Origin: Collinsella sp. | GTDB lineage: Bacteria; Actinomycetota; Coriobacteriia; Coriobacteriales; Coriobacteriaceae | Length of the DNA: 64,000 nt | Reading direction: 5' to 3' | Assembly: GCA_031296755.1 (NCBI GenBank) | Contig: JAUMMZ010000050.1 | Coordinates: 1-64,000, forward strand | Shown here: piece after piece, positions 27,070 to 35,673 of the stretch | How positions within the stretch are numbered: position 1 is the stretch's first letter | Layout of the letters: each line of letters starts with the position of its first letter | Notes under the pieces: model-generated | The model's input: the letters and a program-made list of their open reading frames with translations, nothing else | Told to the model about the DNA's origin: nothing | Databases searched by the model: none | Translations under genes and position numbers: made by a program

Positions 27070-27639
27070 TTATCGAGCAACAATCACCACATGGCGATCA
27101 GGGTCAGAACCCTCAGAATGGGTATCGACAGCATCATTGCCACGAAGTGCAATATGAACCAGTCGGCGCTCATAGGCATTCATGGGCGGAAGCGAAACAC
27201 TCTTATGGGTACGGATGGCACGCTCGGCGGCCGACTGAGCCATTGAGGCAACCTTGTCCTGACGACGGCTCTTGTAGCCCTCAACGTCAACCACAACCGG
27301 ATACCTAAAGCCGAGCTTGCGGCTCACCAGCAAAGAGAACATGACCTGAAGAGCATCAAGGGTACGACCATGACGGCCAATGAGAACAGCAAGATCAGGA
27401 GCGGTAACATCCAAAATCAGCTCGCCCTCGTCGCCCTCGTACTCATCAATAGGAGAGTTGGCGGCATCGAAGTGCGAAAGGATGGAACGCAGAATGGAAA
27501 TCGCAACATCGGCAATGGTGTCGAGCTCCTCATCGGTCAGCTCTTCACCGGCCTTGTAGCGCTGTGCAATCTCGGGATAATCGCCCGCAATCTGCGGGGC
27601 AACCTCCTCAATCATATCCTCGATGATCTCTTCAGACAT
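27070..27639 (-). CDS. jag: Jag/KhpB RNA-binding protein (KH and R3H domains)
   Basis: The 189-residue protein has an acidic N-terminal ~75 residues, a KH domain with LIGRHGRTLDALQ (GxxG-type loop), and a C-terminal R3H domain (MNAYERRLVHIAL). KhpB proteins bind RNA and affect cell division. ATG at 27639 has GGAG seven bases upstream. It sits next to yidC as usual; the order rnpA-yidD-yidC-jag is conserved across Gram-positives. Confidence 0.93.
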   Translation of the reverse strand: MSEEIIEDMIEEVAPQIAGDYPEIAQRYKAGEELTDEELDTIADVAISILRSILSHFDAANSPIDEYEGDEGELILDVTAPDLAVLIGRHGRTLDALQVMFSLLVSRKLGFRYPVVVDVEGYKSRRQDKVASMAQSAAERAIRTHKSVSLPPMNAYERRLVHIALRGNDAVDTHSEGSDPDRHVVIVAR

Positions 27640-27654
27640 AACGTACTCCAAAAG

Positions 27655-27666
27655 TTAGGTACCTAA
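27655..27666. repeat. Palindrome TTAGGTACCTAA, copy 2
   Basis: This 12-base perfect palindrome is identical to the one at 24151-24162 and sits in the 45-base yidC-jag gap, just upstream of the jag ribosome site. Confidence 0.6.
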
Positions 27667-27684
27667 ATAAGATTGATATCCCGA

Positions 27685-28455
27685 CTACTTCTTCTTGTGC
27701 GGACGCGGCTTCTTCTCGCGACGGGTAACCTCGACCTGCAGCGGAGCGTTCTTGAGGCGCTCCTCCTCATCGGCCTTGGCCTTGTCGATAACCTTCTGCG
27801 TCACGAAGATCTGCTGGATAACCTGCCAGGCAGAAGACACATCGTAGTACAGCAGAACGCCGACGGGCAGGCTCCAGCCCATCCAAAGCATCATGACGGT
27901 CATGACGACAGCCATCATGCGCATGCTCTGGGCCTGCTGACCAGTCTGATTGCGGGACATATACAGCTGCGGAATCAGGGTCAAGACAGCAAACAGGATC
28001 AGGCAGATCAGCGCAGGCAGCGCAACCATAAAGCCATCGGCAAAGGAAGCACTCGGCGTGGTGGTCAGGTCGGGCAGGATGTTGAAGAACGAGAACGTGC
28101 CGTCGTTAAAGTACTGCGGCAGGTTGCGCAGCAATGTAAACAGGGCGAACAGGATAGGCATCTGAATCAGCAGCGGCAGACAGCCAGCCATGGGGTTGAA
28201 CTTGTTCTCGCTGTAGAACTTCTGCATCTCCTCGGCCTGACGCTGGGGATCGTCGGCATAGCGCTCCTGGATCTCGAGCATCTTGGGCTGCAGCACCTGC
28301 ATGCGAGCCGTCGACTTGGTCGACTTGAGCATGAGCGGCGTCAGCAGCAGACGGATGATGACCACCAGGATGATGATGGACAGGCCCCAGTCGACCGCAA
28401 AGGTCTGGATGAGCTTGAGCAGCTCGAAAAGGATGTTAACGATCCAATCCCACAT
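27685..28455 (-). CDS. yidC: Membrane protein insertase YidC/OxaA
   Basis: The 256-residue insertase has about five TM helices: an N-terminal helix (about 12-38), the cytoplasmic coiled hairpin with the KEMQE-like stretch (QPKMLEIQERYADDPQRQ), then hydrophobic segments from about 90 to 235, and a basic tail (TRREKKPRPHKKK) for ribosome contact. It is the short Gram-positive form without the large periplasmic domain. Upstream yidD and rnpA are transcribed with it. Confidence 0.95.
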   Translation of the reverse strand: MWDWIVNILFELLKLIQTFAVDWGLSIIILVVIIRLLLTPLMLKSTKSTARMQVLQPKMLEIQERYADDPQRQAEEMQKFYSENKFNPMAGCLPLLIQMPILFALFTLLRNLPQYFNDGTFSFFNILPDLTTTPSASFADGFMVALPALICLILFAVLTLIPQLYMSRNQTGQQAQSMRMMAVVMTVMMLWMGWSLPVGVLLYYDVSSAWQVIQQIFVTQKVIDKAKADEEERLKNAPLQVEVTRREKKPRPHKKK

Positions 28456-28484
28456 GTAAGTTTTCCTCCGATAGCGAGTGCCCG

Positions 28485-28709
28485 CTAGGGCACAGGGTCA
28501 TAACCGCCGACGTGCAGGGGATTGCAACGAGCGATGCGCCTCACGGCAAGCCAGCAGCCTCTCAAAACACCGTACTTCTCAATCGCCTGGATGGCGTATT
28601 GCGAGCACGTTGGGTAATAAATGCAGGCGTCAGGCAATAAGGGCGAAATAACCTGTTGATATATGCGAATAGGAGCGATGGCAACACGTCGCAAAACGTG
28701 ATTGCTCAT
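28485..28709 (-). CDS. yidD: Membrane protein insertion efficiency factor YidD
   Basis: The 74-residue protein has the family signature: IRIYQQVISPLLPDACIYYPTCSQYAIQAIEKYG and the final CNPLHVGGYDPVP region, with three conserved cysteines in the CxYxPTCSxY segment and after. It assists YidC-dependent insertion. Its ATG overlaps the rnpA stop by four bases. Confidence 0.95.
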   Translation of the reverse strand: MSNHVLRRVAIAPIRIYQQVISPLLPDACIYYPTCSQYAIQAIEKYGVLRGCWLAVRRIARCNPLHVGGYDPVP

Positions 28710-29044
28710 CGCTCCTCCCCGGCAACGCCGGCGCGCTTCATAAGCGAACGCAACGCCTTGTCCATCTCCTGCGGCGAGGAAACCCTCGTCTTAGGAGTTG
28801 CAAACAAGATGATGTCATAACCCGCAACGGGAAATCCACAGCTGCGGGCGGCCTCGCGCATCACACGCTTAGATCGGTTGCGCACGACGGCACAACCGAG
28901 TCGCTTAGCACCAACGAAGGCGACCCTTCCGGAGTCGCCTTCGCCAACCGATTCACATATGGTCATTCGAATCAGAGGGTGATTGAAACGACGCCCCTGA
29001 CTGAACACATGCTCGAAATCTTGCCGAGACTTAATAGTCTTCAT
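28706..29044 (-). CDS. rnpA: Ribonuclease P protein component
   Basis: RnpA (112 residues) partners with the RNase P RNA to mature tRNA 5' ends. The RNR signature is present as AVVRNRSKRVMREAAR. It follows rpmH closely (20-base gap), the conserved rpmH-rnpA pair. Confidence 0.95.
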   Translation of the reverse strand: MKTIKSRQDFEHVFSQGRRFNHPLIRMTICESVGEGDSGRVAFVGAKRLGCAVVRNRSKRVMREAARSCGFPVAGYDIILFATPKTRVSSPQEMDKALRSLMKRAGVAGEER

Positions 29045-29064
29045 GCGAGATGTGTGTATCGCTG

Positions 29065-29199
29065 CTAGACAGTGAGACGCTTGCGGCCCTTGGCGCGACG
29101 ACGGGCGAGCACGGCACGACCACCCTTAGTGGCCATACGGGCACGGAAGCCATGGGTCTTGGCACGCTTACGCTTATTAGGCTGATACGTACGCTTCAT
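29065..29199 (-). CDS. rpmH: Ribosomal protein bL34
   Basis: The 44-residue, strongly basic protein starts MKRTYQPNKRKRAKTHGFR and ends GRKRLTV, as in the L34 family. ATG at 29199 follows AGGAGGAACTTAAG. It opens the minus-strand cluster leading away from the origin. Confidence 0.97.
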   Translation of the reverse strand: MKRTYQPNKRKRAKTHGFRARMATKGGRAVLARRRAKGRKRLTV

Positions 29200-29259
29200 C
29201 TTAAGTTCCTCCTGCTGCATTTCGAGTGTCCGCGGGGACGCGGACGCAGATATAGACAC

Positions 29260-29544
29260 GTGAGCTTGAAGATTGTAGGGAAATCAATGTTCAAATGTCA
29301 AGAAATCAAAGGTAAAAGGTTGCGCAGTTCACACGGTTCCCCCATAAGCCAAGCTCGATTTAGCGGCGCATGGCAACTTTTCACGATATTTCATCGAGTT
29401 TTCAACAGGTCATGTTGGCAATGTTGAGAACTTTTCGTCCGTTTTCCAAAGTTTTCAACAGGTTTTGGAAAGTTGTCGAAAGATGAGAAACATTGCACGG
29501 TGAGCTACTATTTGTTCGAAACCTTTTGGAAGATTGCGAGTGGC
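29260..29544. other. rpmH upstream region with DnaA-box-like repeats; no gene
   Basis: This divergent gap holds TTTTCAACA at 29399-29407 and 29452-29460, and the inverted variant TGTTGAGAA at 29422-29430. These match the noncanonical box form seen in the dnaA-dnaN gap. It may contain the rpmH promoter and part of a bipartite origin, or be a site for DnaA autoregulation. Confidence 0.55.
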
Positions 29545-30897
29545 ATGTCTGACGACTTTTACACCATGGTCGATTCCGGAGACCCGGCACCCGACAACGA
29601 GCACATCACCGGCGTGCGCGAAGAGCGTGACGAAGGTGAACAGACGACCACGCAGGGGCCGAAAGCCATGTACGCTGCGCGCATCGCCGTCTATGACGAC
29701 ATGTTGTCGACACCGCGTGTGATCGTCATTGATCCGCAAGATGTCCGCACGTATTTGGAAGAGACGACCAACACCGTCTACCAGTGCATGAAAGAACAAG
29801 GCGGCCATATCTCGCTCATGGTCATCCGCGAGATTGTCGAAAATTTTATACACGCGCACTTTGCCGAGCCCATCATCTCGATTCTGGACGGCGGAGACAC
29901 CATCCGCTTTGCCGATCAAGGACCAGGCATCGACGACAAGGAACGCGCTTTCGACTTTGGCGTTACCAGCGCAAACAGCAAGATGAAGCGCTATATCCGT
30001 GGAACCGGAGCAGGGTTTCCCATGGTGCAGGAGTATTTGGAAAACGCCGGCGGTGCCGTTTCCATCGAGGACAACATGGGCAACGGCACCGTGGTTACGG
30101 TAAGCCTGAACCCTAAACGCGTGCAGGAAATCGAGCGTGCCGGCGGACGCGGCGCTGCCGTGCGGCCCGAGACGGAACAGCCCACATATCCCCTGCCGGG
30201 AGCTTTTGCGCAGCAGCCCATGGCAGCGCAGCAGATGCAGCCCCCCGTGGGACAGATGCAGCAGCCCGGAATGCTACCTACACAAGAACCCCGGGCGGCA
30301 TCGATGTCGATGCCGACAAACACGCCAGAGACCATGCCGCTGGCGGATCAGGATGCAGCAGCAATGCAGCAGGCGACGGGGGCGCCGGGTGGCCAGCAAA
30401 TGGGCTATCAGCCGTACCAACAGGGATATCCATATCAGCAGATGCCGCCACTGGGGTATGGCCAGCAGTTCCCGCAGCAGTACCAGCAGGGATATCAGCA
30501 GCCGTACCAGCAGATGCCGCAGCAGCAGTACAACCCCTGGGCCCAGCAGATGCCTCCGCAGCCTTACCAACAGTGGCCTCAAAGTTTTCAACAGCAAATG
30601 CCGCCGATGCAGAGTTCTCAACAACCAGCAGCTCAAATGATGTATCCTAATGCAGCAAATCAGTATGCGCAGCCACAACCGGACGTGTTCGTAAGCGATC
30701 GCGGCAACGCCGCGCTGGGCTATCTGGCGCAAAATCAAGCGTGCGGTGCAACCGATCTGGCGAGGGCGTTTGGAAACTCGGCCCCCACTTGGTCACGCAC
30801 GCTCAATGACTTGGCGCAGGCCGGCTTGGTCATCAAGCATGGCCAGAAATACCATCTGACCGAACTCGGCGCCGCTCGCGTGCGAGCTCAGAGCTAA
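29545..30897 (+). CDS. GHKL ATPase-like protein with Gln/Pro-rich linker and C-terminal winged helix
   Basis: The product has about 450 residues. Residues ~55-205 form a histidine-kinase-type ATPase fold (N box VIREIVENFIHAHF, G1 RFADQGPGI, G2 RGTGAGFPMV) with no phospho-acceptor histidine domain, resembling stand-alone SpoIIAB/GHKL modules. Then a ~190-residue Gln/Pro/Met/Tyr-rich disordered linker, and a C-terminal ~65-residue winged helix (GYLAQNQACGATDLARAFG, LAQAGLVIKHGQKYHLTELG). It sits between rpmH and dnaA, 15 bases before dnaA, and so is probably cotranscribed. ATG at 29545 is chosen; upstream TTG/GTG codons run into the box repeats. Function unknown. Confidence 0.8.
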   Translation: MSDDFYTMVDSGDPAPDNEHITGVREERDEGEQTTTQGPKAMYAARIAVYDDMLSTPRVIVIDPQDVRTYLEETTNTVYQCMKEQGGHISLMVIREIVENFIHAHFAEPIISILDGGDTIRFADQGPGIDDKERAFDFGVTSANSKMKRYIRGTGAGFPMVQEYLENAGGAVSIEDNMGNGTVVTVSLNPKRVQEIERAGGRGAAVRPETEQPTYPLPGAFAQQPMAAQQMQPPVGQMQQPGMLPTQEPRAASMSMPTNTPETMPLADQDAAAMQQATGAPGGQQMGYQPYQQGYPYQQMPPLGYGQQFPQQYQQGYQQPYQQMPQQQYNPWAQQMPPQPYQQWPQSFQQQMPPMQSSQQPAAQMMYPNAANQYAQPQPDVFVSDRGNAALGYLAQNQACGATDLARAFGNSAPTWSRTLNDLAQAGLVIKHGQKYHLTELGAARVRAQS

Positions 30898-30912
30898 AGA
30901 ACGGGAGAGACA

Positions 30913-32637
30913 GTGGACGAGGAAGCAAGCATCATCCTGGGGGATGCCATCGCCTTTTGCCAGCGCGACGGCCAAGATGCACGCCTCATCAACATGCTGG
31001 GGCAATCGCGCGCCATAAGCCTGACCGAAGATACGCTCACGATCGAGGCACCCTCGCGCTTTGCCATCGCGCAGCTCAAAAAGCATCAGCCGACTATTGA
31101 GGCCTATCTGGAAGAAATCGCCTTTGCACCGATTGCGCTCGACGTCTTGGCACCGCAAGGCGCCGCGACGGAATCCGCTGCCACGACGGCGCCCGCCACG
31201 GCTCCCGCCGCTTCCCCGGCGGTGCCGGCCTCCGCAGGCGACGTACCGACGATCGAGCACCAGCACAGCGATGTTTCCCGTGAAACCATGGCACCGTTGC
31301 CGACCGCGGCGGCGACGTCAACGAACGTACCCGTCACGCACATGCCCATCGCTCACGACGCAGCGGCGGGCGCGGATTCGGGCATTGCAATCAAAAACAC
31401 GCTCTCGGCCGATGATTTTCGTCGCATGATGAACCAGATGAAGGGCGGAGCGCCGACTAAATCCACGCAAGCTGCGACCCCCGCTTCACCCATGTCAGCA
31501 CCGACCGTGCCGGCCGAGCAGAATACGGATGGAGCCCCGCTCGCCGCGAACTCAAAATTTACCTTTGAGAACTTTGTCTACGGCCCAGAGAACAGCCATG
31601 CCTATCGCTCGGCACTCAAGTTTGCCGCCCTCGCGGACGAGCGCGGCACATGCACATCACTGTTCATCTACGGCAAATCGGGCCTAGGCAAGACGCACCT
31701 GCTGCTTGCCATCAAAAACGAGCTCGCCGAGAAGTCGCCTGAGATCAAGGTCAAGTATGCCAACTCCCAGGCGTATCTGGACGACCTGATGACCGAGTTC
31801 GACCGTCAAAAGAAGAGCAACGCTCCCATCATGCAGGCGTACCACGGCGTGGACGTACTCATCATCGATGACATCCAAAACATCATCGGCAAGCGCGCGA
31901 GCGTGGACTACTTTTTCCAGCTCATGGACGAGTTCATCCGCAACAACAAGAAGGTCGTCATCGCGGCAGACCGCGCCCCCAAGGACCTGAGCATGGACGA
32001 GCGTCTGACCAGCCGCTTCAACGCCGGCATGCTCTGCCTGGTCGCAGAGCCCAGCTACGAGATGAAATACAAGATCTTGCAGCGCTATTACGAAAACACC
32101 ATCGTCGCCGCTCCCGAGGCAGGCGACGACTCGCTGCTGGCGGCCTATGGGGGCGACGGCGGACACCTGACCGACGAGCACTTTAAACACATGGCCGAGG
32201 TCTCGGGCACCAACATCCGCGAACTCGAGAGCTTTTGCGAGCGCTGCGCCGGCGAGGCGGGCGACCGCGAGCGCGAGGGCGGAGAGCTCACCTTTGACGA
32301 TATCGACGCCATCGCCGGCCAGTACTTCGACACATCGGCCAAAAAGATCAACGTGCAAACGGTTCAGTCCGTCATTGAAGAGCAGTACGGCGTGACGCAC
32401 GAGGAGCTCATCGGCCCGCGACGCAACGCCAATATCGCCAAGGCACGCCACATTGCCATCTATCTGGCCATCGAGATGTGCGAGATGACGACCACGGCGG
32501 TGGGCGCCGAATTTGGCAACCGCAACCACTCGACCGTCAGCACGAGCTACAAAAAGGTCCAGAAGATGATCCAGGAAGACCGCACCGTCACCGAAGACCT
32601 CAAGTCGCTGCGCGATAAAATTACACTGCGCTCGTAG
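30913..32637 (+). CDS. dnaA: Chromosomal replication initiator DnaA
   Basis: DnaA (574 residues) is unusually long because of an Ala/Pro/Thr-rich domain II (residues ~80-205). The AAA+ core begins near FVYGPENSHAYRSAL, with Walker A GKSGLGKTH (about 251-259) and Walker B VLIIDDIQNI. Domain IV ends with the HTH signature as NRNHSTVSTSYKKV. In most bacteria this reads RDHSTVLHA or similar, so the DNA-reading helix is divergent, consistent with the noncanonical boxes nearby. GTG start preceded by GGGAGAGACA. A parS-like TGTTTCCCGTGAAACC lies inside the gene. Confidence 0.97.
   Translation: MDEEASIILGDAIAFCQRDGQDARLINMLGQSRAISLTEDTLTIEAPSRFAIAQLKKHQPTIEAYLEEIAFAPIALDVLAPQGAATESAATTAPATAPAASPAVPASAGDVPTIEHQHSDVSRETMAPLPTAAATSTNVPVTHMPIAHDAAAGADSGIAIKNTLSADDFRRMMNQMKGGAPTKSTQAATPASPMSAPTVPAEQNTDGAPLAANSKFTFENFVYGPENSHAYRSALKFAALADERGTCTSLFIYGKSGLGKTHLLLAIKNELAEKSPEIKVKYANSQAYLDDLMTEFDRQKKSNAPIMQAYHGVDVLIIDDIQNIIGKRASVDYFFQLMDEFIRNNKKVVIAADRAPKDLSMDERLTSRFNAGMLCLVAEPSYEMKYKILQRYYENTIVAAPEAGDDSLLAAYGGDGGHLTDEHFKHMAEVSGTNIRELESFCERCAGEAGDREREGGELTFDDIDAIAGQYFDTSAKKINVQTVQSVIEEQYGVTHEELIGPRRNANIAKARHIAIYLAIEMCEMTTTAVGAEFGNRNHSTVSTSYKKVQKMIQEDRTVTEDLKSLRDKITLRS
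31272..31287. promoter_or_regulatory. parS-like site within dnaA
   Basis: TGTTTCCCGTGAAACC matches parS at 14 of 16 positions, in the linker-coding part of dnaA. Binding is uncertain. Confidence 0.35.
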
Positions 32638-32875
32638 GGAAATAGAGACACCTGTTGAAAACTTGTCGAAACCACGGGCATAAGGTGTCTAAAACCCAAC
32701 CCGCGATGATGAAAAGTTTTGCGCAGGTTTTGAACGTGGAAAACCACCCCTGTTGCACACAGGTTGCTGTCGATTCTCTTTCTGGGTCTGACCTGCGTCT
32801 TTGGGAGTAATCAACAGTTTCGTCAGTGCTATTACTATTATTAAGATATTTATATCTATAGAAAGGTATTAAAAG
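32638..32875. other. oriC: Probable origin of replication (dnaA-dnaN gap)
   Basis: The 238-base gap has DnaA-box-like TGTTGAAAA (32653-32661, inverse of TTTTCAACA), TGTTGCACA (32751-32759) and TAATCAACA (32808-32816). Thirteen bases after the last one comes CTATTACTATTATTA (32829-32843), whose complement reads 3'-GAT-AAT-GAT-AAT-AAT-5', a five-repeat DnaA-trio. An AT-rich stretch (AAGATATTTATATCTATAG) follows. This box, spacer, trio, AT-rich order is that of the Bacillus basal unwinding system. Position relative to dnaA/dnaN and the strand switch of gene orientation support it. Confidence 0.85.
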
Positions 32876-33979
32876 ATGAAGTTCACCGTCAGCCAGAGCT
32901 CGCTTACACAAGCCATCGGCGTCGTTATGAAGGGTGTCGCTTCGGCATCCACCCTTCCCATCCTGTCGGGCGTGCTCGTCAAGGCCCAAGACGGCATCTT
33001 GGAATTCCAGACCTCTAACTACACCATCTCGATCCGTCATCGCATCGCGGCGCATGTCGAAGAAGAGGGCGAGATGGTTATCCCTTGTAAGATGCTCTCC
33101 AATATCACCAAGACCCTCCCCGATGCCCCAGTCACCTTTGAGCTGTCCGAGCGTCAGGTGCTGATTGGTTGTGAGAAGAGCTCTTTCCGCCTGAACACGC
33201 TCGATGCCAATGACTTCCCCGAGTTTCCGGCCTATGCCATCGAGAGCGCCGTGGAACTGCCGACCGATATCTTGTCCGAAATGGTCGGCCGCGTGTGGCG
33301 CGTCACCTCGACTGACAAGGCCCGCCCCATCCTGGGTGGCGTGCACATGAAGGTCGAGAACAACACCGTGCGCCTGGTGGCGACCGATTCCTTCCGCTTG
33401 GCCGTGTGCGATACGCAGGTCGAGACCTCGACCCTCGAGGGCTCCTTTGAACTCAACGTTCCGGCCGACGCCTTTAACGACGCGCTGAACATCATGGCCA
33501 GCCAGGCGACCATCATGATCGGGGCTACCGACACCCAGGTCGTCTTTGAGGCCGGCAACACCACCTACGTGTCGCGCCGTATCGAGGGCGTGTACCCCAA
33601 CTACAAGCAGCTCATCCCCGATTCGTGCGTGACGAGCGTCAAGATCGACGTGGCGGCTTTTAATGCCGCCCTCAAGCGCGTGGCGGTCATCGCGAGCGCG
33701 AACCCCGCCGTCAAGTTCGAGATCGATGTCGAGAACGGCCAGATGGGCCTGTCCTCCATCTCCAATGACCAGGATCTGGCGCAGGAGACAATCGATGTCG
33801 AGGCCGAGGGCGAGTCGGGCACCATCGCCTTCAACTACCACTACATCTTCGGGTGCCTCAATGCCCTATCCAAGGAGAAGGAGATCACGCTGGAGCTCAA
33901 GAGCTACTCGCAGGCGGGTATCTTTAAGTCCTACGACAAGATCAACTATCTGTACCTGGTCATGCCGGTTCGCATCTAG
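32876..33979 (+). CDS. dnaN: DNA polymerase III beta clamp
   Basis: The 367-residue sliding clamp begins MKFTVSQSSLTQAI and shows the three-domain pattern with LPTDILSEMV, PNYKQLIPDS and the C-terminal YLVMPVRI typical of the family. It holds polymerase III on DNA. A 9-base gap separates it from recF. Confidence 0.97.
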   Translation: MKFTVSQSSLTQAIGVVMKGVASASTLPILSGVLVKAQDGILEFQTSNYTISIRHRIAAHVEEEGEMVIPCKMLSNITKTLPDAPVTFELSERQVLIGCEKSSFRLNTLDANDFPEFPAYAIESAVELPTDILSEMVGRVWRVTSTDKARPILGGVHMKVENNTVRLVATDSFRLAVCDTQVETSTLEGSFELNVPADAFNDALNIMASQATIMIGATDTQVVFEAGNTTYVSRRIEGVYPNYKQLIPDSCVTSVKIDVAAFNAALKRVAVIASANPAVKFEIDVENGQMGLSSISNDQDLAQETIDVEAEGESGTIAFNYHYIFGCLNALSKEKEITLELKSYSQAGIFKSYDKINYLYLVMPVRI

Positions 33980-33988
33980 CGCTGCGCC

Positions 33989-35095
33989 ATGACCATGTTT
34001 GCCCGCAACCTTTCCGTCGCGCGCTACCGCAGTTTCGATAGCTACCGTCTTGACCTGGACGAAGGCGTGACGGTGCTTGCGGGACCCAACGCGGCGGGAA
34101 AGACCAACCTCATAGAGGCGCTGCAGCTTTTGACGAGCGGCGCCTCGTTTAGGCATCCCACCGCTACCGAGCTCGTGCACGACGGCACGGGCTCGTGCAG
34201 GCTCGCGTTGAGGCTCGAGGGCGATGGCCGCGTGCTCGATATGGGGCTGGGTGTTGAGGACGGCAAGCGCTCGTTTAGCCGTAACGGCAAGAGGTGCTCG
34301 GCTGCCGGCGTGCGCGGGGTTATGCCGAGCGTGCTGTTTTGCCCCGATCATCTGGATATGGTCAAGCGCGGCGCCAGCGTGCGCCGCGCCGCCCTCGATG
34401 ACTTTGGCGTGCAACTGAGCGCCCGTTACGCCGACCTGGTGAGCACCTACGGGCGTTGCGTGACGCAGCGCAACGCCCTGCTCAAGGAGACCTGGTGCTG
34501 CCGCGAGATGCTCGGTGCGTGGAATGACTCCATCGCCCGCGCCGGGTCAGCCCTGCTCGTGCATCGTTTGGCCCTGCTCGACCGACTGGCGGGCCATGTG
34601 CGCGCCGCGTATGGGCAGGTGGCGTCCGGCGAGGACGCAGGCGTGTCCTATGTATCCACACTGGGGGATTTACCTCAAACCGAGGGGCGCGAGGAACTTA
34701 AGGGCTGGGCGTACGAGCATATGCTCGCGGCCCTCGATGAGCGTGCCGATGAGGAGATGCGCCGCGGCGTGACGCTTGTGGGTCCGCATCGCGACGAGAT
34801 TGAGTTTACCGTTGCGGGTCGATCTGCCCGTTCGTTTGCCAGCCAAGGGCAGCAGCGAACGCTGGTGCTTGCCTGGAAGGTGGCAGAAGTGGCCGTGGCG
34901 CGCGATATCCTGGGCACCGCGCCACTGCTGCTTTTGGACGACGTGATGAGCGAGCTCGATGCCGGGCGCCGAGGCGCTTTTCTGCAGCTGATCGGTGATG
35001 ACATCCAGACGGTCATAACCACCACCAACTTGGGGTACTTTACTGATGACCTGCTTGATCGAGCCAAGGTGGTGAGCATGGGTGAGGCGTGCTAA
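33989..35095 (+). CDS. recF: DNA replication and repair protein RecF
   Basis: RecF (368 residues) is an SMC-like ATPase that helps load RecA at gaps. Walker A GPNAAGKTNL, ABC signature region (SFASQGQQRTL) and Walker B LLLLDDVMSELD are present. The start ATG at 33989 follows the dnaN stop by nine bases; MFARNLSVARYRSF opens as in the family. Its end overlaps the next gene by 14 bases. Confidence 0.96.
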   Translation: MTMFARNLSVARYRSFDSYRLDLDEGVTVLAGPNAAGKTNLIEALQLLTSGASFRHPTATELVHDGTGSCRLALRLEGDGRVLDMGLGVEDGKRSFSRNGKRCSAAGVRGVMPSVLFCPDHLDMVKRGASVRRAALDDFGVQLSARYADLVSTYGRCVTQRNALLKETWCCREMLGAWNDSIARAGSALLVHRLALLDRLAGHVRAAYGQVASGEDAGVSYVSTLGDLPQTEGREELKGWAYEHMLAALDERADEEMRRGVTLVGPHRDEIEFTVAGRSARSFASQGQQRTLVLAWKVAEVAVARDILGTAPLLLLDDVMSELDAGRRGAFLQLIGDDIQTVITTTNLGYFTDDLLDRAKVVSMGEAC

Positions 35096-35645
35096 TTACG
35101 AGCGCGAGAACGGAACGGTTGCCTTTGGCGGCTTTTTGGATGCCGAGCGTCAGCGCATCCTGGCGGCCGCGACACCTGAGCGCCGCGCGCAAATGGAGGC
35201 TGCCGAGGAGTCGCGCGCGGTCTATCGTGCCTGGAATGCGGTGTGCTCGGGCACGCGCGAGGGACGCCACGTGACGGGCCTGCGCTACCTGCCCGAGTCC
35301 AATGAGCTGCTGGTGTATCTCGATTCGCCCTCGTGGACGCAGGAGATGACGCTGCTGCGCGAGATCATCCGGGCGCGCATGGAGCGGGCCGGCGCGCATG
35401 TGGACGGCCTGGTGTTCAAAACGACCGCGCCCGGTCACACGCCGCCGGCTGCCAAGGAGCGCCTGCGCCCGGCCGTGACCGAGCGACCGCCGGTTCCGCA
35501 CGCCGATCTAAGCGAAGCCGAACGCGGCGAGATCGAGCGCCAAGTGGCGCCCATCGAAGACCAAAAACTGCGCGAGGCCCTCGAGAATGCCATGAGAGCC
35601 AGTGCCGAGTGGGCCAAGGGCGTGCAAAGCGAGAAAGAGCCTTAA
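35082..35645 (+). CDS. DUF721 (DciA-like) protein
   Basis: The 187-residue protein has a central DUF721/KH-like core (TGLRYLPESNELLVYLDSPSWTQEMTLLREIIRARM) and a charged, probably disordered C-terminal half. DUF721 proteins next to recF and gyrB are often DciA helicase operators that help load DnaB; DnaB is encoded later in this window. GTG start within the recF 3' end, so translational coupling is likely. The helicase-loader role is inference. Confidence 0.8.
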   Translation: MRRANYERENGTVAFGGFLDAERQRILAAATPERRAQMEAAEESRAVYRAWNAVCSGTREGRHVTGLRYLPESNELLVYLDSPSWTQEMTLLREIIRARMERAGAHVDGLVFKTTAPGHTPPAAKERLRPAVTERPPVPHADLSEAERGEIERQVAPIEDQKLREALENAMRASAEWAKGVQSEKEP

Positions 35646-35673
35646 ATCGCATCTGGTGGCCTTGTAGAGCCAA

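Noticed and set aside
31272..31287. Fourth functional parS site
   Set aside because: Two mismatches including one in the central CACGTG; listed as parS-like only.
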